Shown here piece by piece: positions 6,952 through 12,229 of a DNA stretch of 12,229 nucleotides. A program made the translations under genes and the position numbers. Within the stretch, counting starts at the first letter, position 1; each line of letters begins with the position of its first letter. The notes under the pieces were generated by a model that was not told where the DNA came from, did not search any database, and was given only the letters and a program-made list of their open reading frames with translations. Origin of the DNA: Candidatus Coatesiibacteriota bacterium (GTDB taxonomy: Bacteria; B130-G9); NCBI GenBank assembly GCA_003647755.1, contig QMNL01000016.1, positions 1 to 12,229 on the forward strand, written 5' to 3'.

Positions 6952-8991
6952 CTACCAGACGCAGTTACACTTGATCTTAGTGTAGTCCATGCCCAGAGCG
7001 TCCCACATCCTTACAGTTTCCTTGCAGAGCGCGATTCTGGCGTAGTTGTGCTTCTTTCTTAAAGCTTCACTTACTGTTTCATACATCTGAAGACGGGTCC
7101 CGAACGCTATCTTCTTGCCCCAGTTCGAGCGCTCAGAAAGATATTGGGTCCACGACTTGTCGCTGCAACCATTGATGGTGCTTTGAAGCCCACGGAGGGA
7201 GCCAAGCGTGATTCGCTCCGGCCGGAAGGAGGAGAAGATATCCTCCAGAAGTTTCGTATACATCTGTTTCCATCGAGGAACGGGGATGATAGGGTCTATC
7301 CTTATACGCACAGTGAATCCGGCTTCTGTGAGGCGTCTCGCGGCCTCGATTCTCTGAGGAACGACTGGGGCCAGTTTCTCCCAACGCTCGGCCACCTTTT
7401 CAGCATTCAAGCTGAAGCTGACAATTACCTGGTCGTGAGTCGGCTGCTGGAGCAAGTGCTCGATCTTGTCAGATTTGGTTACAAACAGCACCTTGTGGCG
7501 GTTCTGGGACTCGAACAACGGCGCGATGAACTCCACAAACGAGCCACTGGTGTTCTCCTGCATGAGCGAATCGGCAATCTCGCCGGTGTTTAGGACCTCT
7601 GGTTGGGTTGGCGTGTTCAGGAAGGCAAGCACGTGTTGTTCGACCTTTTGCCTATCTTTGAATTTCGGTCTGGCCCTTGTCGGCAGGAACCGAAACGTGC
7701 CTTTAAGATAGCACCATGCGCAATCGTAAGGGCATCCATAGGCCCATTTGAGCTCAAGGAAATGAGGGCACACCACATCAGTCGGTTTGCTTGGGACTGG
7801 AGTCTTGTCAAACCTAGTTATGATGGAACCGTCACCCACTCTTGCCACCATCTTCTTGACCGAGCCATCCAGCGACTCAAACTGAGAAATCTTTATTCCG
7901 GGTTGTCTTACAACTCGCTGTGACTCGTCCCAGACAGGCACTGTTGGTTCAACAGCCCTCACCGCTCGATAGACGCCTCTTGGGCTTGGCGCCTCTGGAT
8001 CTGAGCGGGCTGCATAAACGGGTTCATTGCCTGTCGAAACCTTCACAATCTTGCCTTCCTTCTCCAGACGTTTGAGCGCCTTGGTGAGATCGCGGTTTAC
8101 ATATGAGTCGGTCTCCAGATACGTGAATCTAACAAGATCATCTCGTGGAACTGTCACCTGACTAGCGATTTTCGAATACACTCTTCGACGGTATTCGCCG
8201 AACTCCAGATCCTCAAACAAGTTCATTTGGAACCGTTCCTTCATCTCTCGCTTGACCATGACGTCTTTCATGATCTTGAAGGCTACGAAGACTTTTGTCG
8301 CGTAAACCAAGTAGTAAAATGTGCGGTCCTTGTCAGGGAATTTGTTTCGAAAATGATAAGCATACGCGCCGCCATGCCTCAGCTTGCGAAGATATAGTTT
8401 TAATAGGTCCAGCTCGCCTTGTATCCGCTGCCATTCCCGACCGCCAAAGAAAGCGTCGAGCGTCTTGCCCAATCCCGGGGAAGGAGAGCTCTTCCAGCGT
8501 TGGACAGCGTTATACATGAAGTTGATGAAAACCTCTTTGTGTGGACGCTCAAGGATGTTCCTGACCGTGCGCATCTCCACCCCTTTGAATCCGGACGGAT
8601 CTATGAAGAAGAAGGCCGGGGTATCGCCGATCTCTGCCAGAATTCGGTCCGCGTAGTCATCGAACTCTCCCAAGTAAGGGGTAACTGGGACACGAGACTC
8701 TCGTTGCGAGATGGCGTTCTGGAGCCTTGTAAAGTGCTGCCTGTTCTTCTCAACGCATATAACCTTGAACAGGCAGTTCGGCTGTTCCTCTTCCCCAAGT
8801 ATTCTGGCTGCTATGATTGGGGAGCCCTCCTCTCCACTCTCGTATTCGCCCTGACCCGCAAAGGCATCCACATAAAACCCCGCCGGGAATTTGCTTCGTA
8901 TAACCGTTGCCCATGCGTGGAGATACTTTTCGAGAATCAGATGCTTTATTCTGGCGGGCTCTTGCTTTTCGTCGAAAAACGATTTTTGCAC
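6952..8991 (-). CDS. TcmP-like domain fused to SPL-like radical SAM domain
   Basis: A 679-residue two-part protein. Residues 1-260 resemble the three-Cys-motif partner family (TcmP), a Rossmann fold related to methyltransferases: FYVDAFAGQGEY (39-50) sits at the SAM-binding loop and FFFIDPSGF (127-135) where DPPY would be. Residues about 265-325 look like a winged helix (DLTKALKRLEKEGKIVKV). Residues about 400-679 form a radical SAM domain of the spore photoproduct lyase type: GCPYDCAWCYLKGT carries Cys420, Cys424 and Cys427 for a 4Fe-4S cluster, followed by NTGEIADSL (468-476) and IRIDPIIP (563-570). Further cysteines are Cys408, Cys656, Cys675 and Cys677. The GTG start at 8991 has GGGAGG about 9 bases upstream, and the frame is closed by a stop further up. 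A substrate in nucleic acid is an inference; function is unknown. The gene converges on the methyltransferase across 43 bases. Confidence 0.8.
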   Translation of the reverse strand: MQKSFFDEKQEPARIKHLILEKYLHAWATVIRSKFPAGFYVDAFAGQGEYESGEEGSPIIAARILGEEEQPNCLFKVICVEKNRQHFTRLQNAISQRESRVPVTPYLGEFDDYADRILAEIGDTPAFFFIDPSGFKGVEMRTVRNILERPHKEVFINFMYNAVQRWKSSPSPGLGKTLDAFFGGREWQRIQGELDLLKLYLRKLRHGGAYAYHFRNKFPDKDRTFYYLVYATKVFVAFKIMKDVMVKREMKERFQMNLFEDLEFGEYRRRVYSKIASQVTVPRDDLVRFTYLETDSYVNRDLTKALKRLEKEGKIVKVSTGNEPVYAARSDPEAPSPRGVYRAVRAVEPTVPVWDESQRVVRQPGIKISQFESLDGSVKKMVARVGDGSIITRFDKTPVPSKPTDVVCPHFLELKWAYGCPYDCAWCYLKGTFRFLPTRARPKFKDRQKVEQHVLAFLNTPTQPEVLNTGEIADSLMQENTSGSFVEFIAPLFESQNRHKVLFVTKSDKIEHLLQQPTHDQVIVSFSLNAEKVAERWEKLAPVVPQRIEAARRLTEAGFTVRIRIDPIIPVPRWKQMYTKLLEDIFSSFRPERITLGSLRGLQSTINGCSDKSWTQYLSERSNWGKKIAFGTRLQMYETVSEALRKKHNYARIALCKETVRMWDALGMDYTKIKCNCVW

Positions 8992-9038
8992 GACACAATC
9001 CTCCCAACACCCATGCTCGGAAACGTATTCTCCAGAGC

Positions 9039-9083
9039 ACTATACAATATATGCAATCAAGAACACAACAGCATACTTGATTG
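9039..9083 (-). promoter_or_regulatory. Promoter with operator-like inverted repeat for the TcmP-radical SAM gene
   Basis: On the minus strand TTGTGT (9063-9068) and TATAGT (9039-9044) are separated by 18 bases, about 48 bases before the GTG at 8991. A perfect 8-base inverted repeat, CAATCAAG (9054-9061) and CTTGATTG (9076-9083) with a 14-base centre, straddles the -35 box. This is a typical position for a repressor operator. No regulator gene is adjacent. Confidence 0.45.
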
Positions 9084-9222
9084 TGTGGTTGTGACTCTTG
9101 GTTCTCGCACTGGCCCGGGCTGCAATATCGCGAGATTTAGCTGTAGACCCGGGGTGCCCCTTAAATGGATGGCTATCTCCTTGCCGGCCGCGACCTCGCG
9201 ATCCTTTCCCCGAGCTCGACGC

Positions 9223-9243
9223 GCGGGCACTGTGTAAGCCCGC
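9223..9243 (-). terminator. Weak hairpin downstream of trmO
   Basis: GCGGGC (9223-9228) pairs with GCCCGC (9238-9243) across a 9-base loop, about 36-56 bases after the trmO stop. No T run follows on the minus strand, so intrinsic termination is doubtful. Confidence 0.25.
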
Positions 9244-9278
9244 CGCCGCGTCAAGTCCCGCACGGCCGGGGCTTTCGC

Positions 9279-9776
9279 TCAATAGTCGTGAGGAATGCCC
9301 TTGATGTGCAGAAGAAGGTGTTCTCTGCCGGCCATCTCCTCTATCCAGCCATAATTCGCATCGGCCTTAGCATCCAAATCCCTCACGTAGGGCTTGATGT
9401 CAAGCAGCGGGGTGCCATCAAAGACATCTAACCCCGATGTCTCGATCTCGTTATCCACAACCTGCTTTATGCGGACAACGCTGAGGCCGATCGGATTCGG
9501 TCGGACTGGGGACCTGCTGGCAAACAGGCCGACCTTAGTGCCACCAGCCCACGGAGGGGATGTCTCCATTGACAGCTTCTGCCTTATGCGGTCGATGAAG
9601 TAGATGACGTAGATGTAACGAAATGTCGCAAGCTTGTAGAGGCCACGGACGAACGGGAGATCGATGATTATGCGGAAGTCGCCCTCGTCCTCATCCACCG
9701 GTTGATACGGTGCGTTGTTTGTGTAAGGAGTCCGGATAACTCCGATCTGTTTCAAGCTGAAGCTCGGTGCTCTCAT
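9279..9776 (-). CDS. trmO: tRNA (N6-threonylcarbamoyladenosine37-N6)-methyltransferase TrmO
   Basis: SAM-dependent enzyme that methylates t6A37 to m6t6A37 in threonine tRNA, tuning decoding in the cytoplasm. The 165-residue product belongs to the YaeB/TsaA (UPF0066) beta-barrel family. The N-terminus MRAPSFSLKQIGVIRTPYTN matches the family's IGVIRSPY start, so the ATG at 9776 is required. The core motif FASRSPVRPNPIGLSVVRI is at 85-103 and DVFDGTPLLDIKPYV at 117-131; both are nearly identical to what I recall of the E. coli protein. It lacks the extra C-terminal domain of E. coli TrmO and matches the short form. The start lies 86 bases inside the preceding methyltransferase gene, and no strong ribosome binding site is visible, so translation may depend on that gene. 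G+C in a sampled stretch is about 63%, much higher than in that gene. Confidence 0.9.
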   Translation of the reverse strand: MRAPSFSLKQIGVIRTPYTNNAPYQPVDEDEGDFRIIIDLPFVRGLYKLATFRYIYVIYFIDRIRQKLSMETSPPWAGGTKVGLFASRSPVRPNPIGLSVVRIKQVVDNEIETSGLDVFDGTPLLDIKPYVRDLDAKADANYGWIEEMAGREHLLLHIKGIPHDY

Positions 9777-10425
9777 AATGTCTTATTGCCTTAAGTAGTC
9801 GCACATATCGGCTGAAGAAAAAGTGTTCCTCAAAATTACCGAAGCCTCGTGATGACAATATCTCCTTCCAATCCTTCTCAATAAAGTCAAATGCGTAACG
9901 ACACTCCACCAGTTCGAAGGGAATCCTTACATAGAAAGGCGTTTCATGTAACGAGAACTCAGCATAGTCCAATATAAAGAACTCGCCGCCCTCTCTTAAT
10001 GCCTTGAACGCATTGCTGATAATCTGATCCCTCGCCTCCTGGGGGAACCCGTGCAACACAAAGGAGATGAAGACCTTGTCGAAATATCTCTCATAGGGCA
10101 AGTCCTGATCAATTCTCGCATTGATGATCTTGACATTGCAAAGACCTCGACAGTTCCTCTCAAACTGAGAGATCATCTCTTGGGATATATCTAGCCCTAC
10201 GATCTCTCCTCCTGAGGAAAGATGCCTCGCCATCAAGCAGGCATTCCTGCCTGTGCCCGCTCCCAAATCGAGAATCTTGTCAGTTGGCCTGATCCCCATG
10301 AATTGAATGGCTTTCCAGATGAAGGAGGCGTATCTCCCCAATATCATCACGTTCATCAGCATATCGTAATGTCTTGCGGCGAATCCGCTTATCTCGACCC
10401 TTGATCCTGGGTAATACGCACACAT
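9691..10425 (-). CDS. Class I SAM-dependent methyltransferase, UbiE-like
   Basis: A 244-residue Rossmann-fold methyltransferase; substrate unknown. SAM motif I is ILDLGAGTGRNA (51-62), the acidic end of strand 2 is IVGLDISQEM (75-84), and motif post-I to IV is FDKVFISFVLHGFPQEARD (115-133), followed by LREGGEFFILDYAEF. The fold seems complete by about residue 212. The last 28 residues or so are polar and encoded in the overlap with trmO, so they look like an extension rather than core. The ATG at 10425 has AGGAAG about 8 bases before it and GGAG abutting it. The gene is A+T-rich (about 42% G+C in one sampled stretch) between two G+C-rich neighbours, which suggests acquisition. The 66-base gap from pgi contains a 5-base-stem hairpin (10467-10480) without a T run, so co-transcription with pgi is possible. 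Small-molecule and tRNA substrates are both possible. Confidence 0.8.
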   Translation of the reverse strand: MCAYYPGSRVEISGFAARHYDMLMNVMILGRYASFIWKAIQFMGIRPTDKILDLGAGTGRNACLMARHLSSGGEIVGLDISQEMISQFERNCRGLCNVKIINARIDQDLPYERYFDKVFISFVLHGFPQEARDQIISNAFKALREGGEFFILDYAEFSLHETPFYVRIPFELVECRYAFDFIEKDWKEILSSRGFGNFEEHFFFSRYVRLLKAIRHYESTELQLETDRSYPDSLHKQRTVSTGG

Positions 10426-10491
10426 CTCCGGACTTCCTGCGTGGTCTCGGGGTTAAATGGCGTTGCGCCGGCGTTCCGGCCTCATTGACGA

Positions 10492-11853
10492 CTATCCCTG
10501 CGCCAGGCGCTCGCGGGCGATCTTCTTGCCGAGCTCGACGCCGGGCTGGTCGAACGCGTCGATGTTGTAGAGCTCGCCTGCGAAGGCGGTCGCCATCTCG
10601 AACAGCATGATGAGCTGCCCCATGGCCTTCTCATCAATGACGGGGAGGGTGATCGAACAAGTTGGCCTTCTGCGTTCCTTAAGGGCGAGTTCGGTGCCCT
10701 TTTTCTCTGCGCTGATGAGTTTGGCGAGTGAGTGGCCGGCGAGGTAGCCAACTTGTGGGTCCTTCTGAAAGTCGTCAGGGATGGTGAGGTCCTGTTTGAA
10801 GCGCTCGACCCCAAGGAAGGTTATTATCTTGTCGGAGGGTCCTTCCATGAAGAGCTGATTCTGCGAGTGCTGGTCGGTGGCGCCGATTGCGGCGATGGGA
10901 GTCTGGCCGACATTGACCGTCATACCGTCGCGATTCGTGGCCTTGCCGAGGCTCTCCGCCCAGAGCTGGACGAACCACTCCGCGAATGCAGCCAGCCGTG
11001 TGCTGTACGGGAAGAGGACGTTGATGTGCTTGCCCTTGGTCGTGTCGGCGAGGTAATAGACCATGGCAGCGAGATAGGCGGGACTCTCGGTTACTATGCC
11101 CCTGTCGTAACACCCTTCCAGCATCTCGCGGGCGCCCTCGAGCAGCGACTCAACGCCGATGCCGCATAGAGCAGCGGGGAAAAGGCCGACGGGCGATAGC
11201 ACGGAGAACCTGCCCCCGAGCTTAGGCGGGATCGCAAGGGTGGCGAAACCCTCGCTTCTGGCCAGCTGCCGCAGGAAACCATTTTCGGGGTCGGTGATGG
11301 CGACGACGTGTGATGCGACTTCGGATCGGGCGACCGCGCCGCGCAGTCGCTTGTAGGCGATAGCGAAGTTCGCCATGGTCTCAGCCGTCGTGCCCGACTT
11401 GCTCGTTACGACGAAGAGCGTTTTTGACATGTCCAGCGACTCGAGAAGAGCAGCTGTATATTCGGGATCGACGTTGTCGAGCACAAACCACCTGGGCCTG
11501 CCATCTCGCTGCTCGGCTGTCTTGAAGTTGTGCAGGGGGTCGAGCAGGGCAGAGTGGAGCATAGTGTTGCCCAGAGCGGAGCCGCCGATGCCAATAATCA
11601 CGAGGTTATCGAACCTTCCCGCAAGCTGTCTGGCAAGGGATTTGGCGGCATCGATGCTCTCGTGATCATATACCGCATCGGCAAATGCCAGATTCAGGTC
11701 CACACGCCTGTTCATTATGGCACGTGATGCTTTGTTTCCTCTGTTTTGCGCAAACTCATCCAGCTGCCTACGCTCGATACCATTGGAACTGCCGACCACG
11801 TCCGCCATGGAGTTTTGGCAGTCAAACTGCAGAAGCTTAACATCGATATCCAT
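10492..11853 (-). CDS. pgi: Glucose-6-phosphate isomerase
   Basis: Cytosolic enzyme interconverting glucose 6-phosphate and fructose 6-phosphate in glycolysis and gluconeogenesis. The 453-residue product is the short bacterial form; E. coli-type enzymes are about 550. Two SIS sugar-isomerase domains are evident. Visible motifs are VIIGIGGSALGN (85-96), the phosphate-binding SKSGTT (151-156), the family signature GGRFSVLSPVG (213-223), QLWAESLGK (296-304) with the catalytic-base glutamate Glu300, DQHSQNQ (327-333) with the ring-opening His329, and FDQPGVELGK (434-443) with Lys443. All key residues are present, so it should be active. The ATG at 11853 has GGGAG 6 bases upstream. It is probably the first gene of a minus-strand run leading to the methyltransferase and trmO, with its own good promoter. 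Confidence 0.95.
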   Translation of the reverse strand: MDIDVKLLQFDCQNSMADVVGSSNGIERRQLDEFAQNRGNKASRAIMNRRVDLNLAFADAVYDHESIDAAKSLARQLAGRFDNLVIIGIGGSALGNTMLHSALLDPLHNFKTAEQRDGRPRWFVLDNVDPEYTAALLESLDMSKTLFVVTSKSGTTAETMANFAIAYKRLRGAVARSEVASHVVAITDPENGFLRQLARSEGFATLAIPPKLGGRFSVLSPVGLFPAALCGIGVESLLEGAREMLEGCYDRGIVTESPAYLAAMVYYLADTTKGKHINVLFPYSTRLAAFAEWFVQLWAESLGKATNRDGMTVNVGQTPIAAIGATDQHSQNQLFMEGPSDKIITFLGVERFKQDLTIPDDFQKDPQVGYLAGHSLAKLISAEKKGTELALKERRRPTCSITLPVIDEKAMGQLIMLFEMATAFAGELYNIDAFDQPGVELGKKIARERLAQG

Positions 11854-12036
11854 CCCATTCTCCCAATCGGTAAAAGTAATTCTCCAGCTGCAAGCTCACA
11901 CGCTGTTACACGACTCAATATATTTGGCCTGGGTTCAAGATTCAAGCGGCAGATGGTCGGATGAACACGCTTTGCCGCTGCGCAGATGCTTTGAGTTCGG
12001 CAGACATCGGTCTGTAAGTTACACCCGTTGGGTGAG
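11854..12036. other. Leader region upstream of pgi
   Basis: Together with the repeat to its right this makes about 376 bases without a gene. It holds the pgi ribosome binding site, the promoter listed separately, and a small perfect hairpin CACCC-GTT-GGGTG (12022-12034) directly beside the palindromic repeat. I see no riboswitch or small gene. Confidence 0.5.
11917..11945 (-). promoter_or_regulatory. Promoter of pgi
   Basis: On the minus strand TTGAAT (11940-11945) and TATATT (11917-11922) are separated by exactly 17 bases, about 64 bases before the pgi start. This is a good sigma-70-type match. It lies between the gene and the palindromic repeat. Confidence 0.6.
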
Positions 12037-12208
12037 TTTGGAGTGCGGTGGCTTGACGCCGCTTGCATTTGCGGTGGCTTGGCACCGCGCTCCAATAGAC
12101 AGATTCAGCTCCTTCCGTAAGGCGATTGCTGCAGCGACGATTGACATAGGATCGATGTCGCGTCGAGCCGCGACGGGAAATGGCGGCGTCAAGCCACCGC
12201 ACTCCAAA
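12037..12208. repeat. Palindromic repeat with perfect 26-base inverted arms
   Basis: The arm at 12037-12062 is the exact reverse complement of 12183-12208 (26 of 26 bases), bounding a 172-base unit. Inside are smaller hairpins: GCGGTG-GCTTGG-CACCGC (12071-12088), CCTT-CCGT-AAGG (12111-12122) and GTCGCG-TCGAGC-CGCGAC (12157-12174). The word GCGGTGGCTTG recurs 26 bases apart (12045 and 12071). No clear target-site duplication is visible. The structure resembles a MITE or large REP-like element that would fold as RNA or single-stranded DNA. A short frame through it (start CGGLTPPF after Met-Glu) looks like a by-product, not a gene. Confidence 0.8.
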
Positions 12209-12229
12209 GGGCCAGAACCACCTGCGTCA
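12125..12229 (+). repeat. Dispersed repeat, right copy
   Basis: Direct-orientation partner of positions 1-79, with 69 of 79 aligned bases identical and 26 extra bases at 12165-12190. It includes the right arm of the palindrome and continues at least 21 bases beyond it (12209-12229). The dispersed unit is therefore larger than the inverted-arm structure, and the window ends inside or at the edge of it. Confidence 0.85.

Larger units (their letters stand above)
8992..9278. other. Intergenic region before the TcmP-radical SAM gene
   Basis: About 287 bases without a gene I would support. The half next to 8991 is A+T-rich and holds the promoter and inverted repeat listed separately. The half next to 9279 is very G+C-rich, with short palindromes (two CCCGGG sites, and CGCGA-CC-TCGCG near 9190), and lies just downstream of trmO. 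Open frames on both strands here are low-quality and lack ribosome binding sites. Confidence 0.5.

Noticed and set aside
8419..9237. Open frame of 272 codons on the plus strand over the start of the radical SAM fusion gene
   Set aside because: It is antisense to the TcmP-like coding region for most of its length, then runs through an intergenic promoter region. The product looks like random translation.
10467..10480. Terminator between pgi and the methyltransferase gene
   Set aside because: The stem has only 5 base pairs with no following T run, so I did not list it as a terminator.
12019..12207. Small open frame through the palindromic repeat on the minus strand
   Set aside because: The repeat folds on itself and similar frames arise automatically from it. 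The other copy does not preserve the frame because of the 26-base difference.

Overview
The window comes from a bacterium of moderately high G+C content. Sampled 60-base stretches of the housekeeping genes run about 63-67% G+C, while several inserted genes sit near 42%. I cannot name the species. A Tat translocase subunit, an OPT-family transporter, TrmO and a short-form (453-residue) glucose-6-phosphate isomerase fit a free-living bacterium. The dispersed palindromic repeat at both ends resembles, from memory only, repeats common in genomes of environmental lineages. No rRNA, tRNA or CRISPR array is visible.

Layout from left to right. Positions 1-79 hold part of a dispersed repeat. A small TatA/B-type gene (162-434, +) converges on an OPT transporter gene (465-2366, -). 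A divergent promoter region then leads into a restriction-modification module on the + strand. It contains an EcoO109I/PmeII-like PD-(D/E)XK endonuclease (2601-3320), a DUF1156/COG1743-type amino-methyltransferase with several zinc knuckles (3317-5494, 4-base overlap), and a beta-class amino-methyltransferase with a degenerate staphylococcal-nuclease-like tail (5505-6908, 10-base gap). Converging on it is a 679-residue fusion (6952-8991, -) of a TcmP-like Rossmann domain, a probable winged helix and a spore-photoproduct-lyase-like radical SAM domain. Next come three minus-strand genes: pgi (10492-11853), a class I SAM methyltransferase (9691-10425) and trmO (9279-9776), the last two overlapping by 86 bases. 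The right end (12037-12229) is a palindromic repeat with perfect 26-base inverted arms. Its right part is a second, direct-orientation copy of the repeat at positions 1-79.

Reading of function. The endonuclease and first methyltransferase are translationally coupled and low in G+C, so they look acquired as a unit. The second methyltransferase follows closely but has host-like codon use, so the module may be a mosaic. The TcmP/radical-SAM fusion has its own promoter with an operator-like inverted repeat and lies tail-to-tail with the module. Together these genes form a plausible defence or DNA-modification island, bracketed at a distance by direct copies of a dispersed repeat. The most unusual items are the TcmP-radical SAM fusion and the methyltransferase with the nuclease-like tail that lacks catalytic residues.
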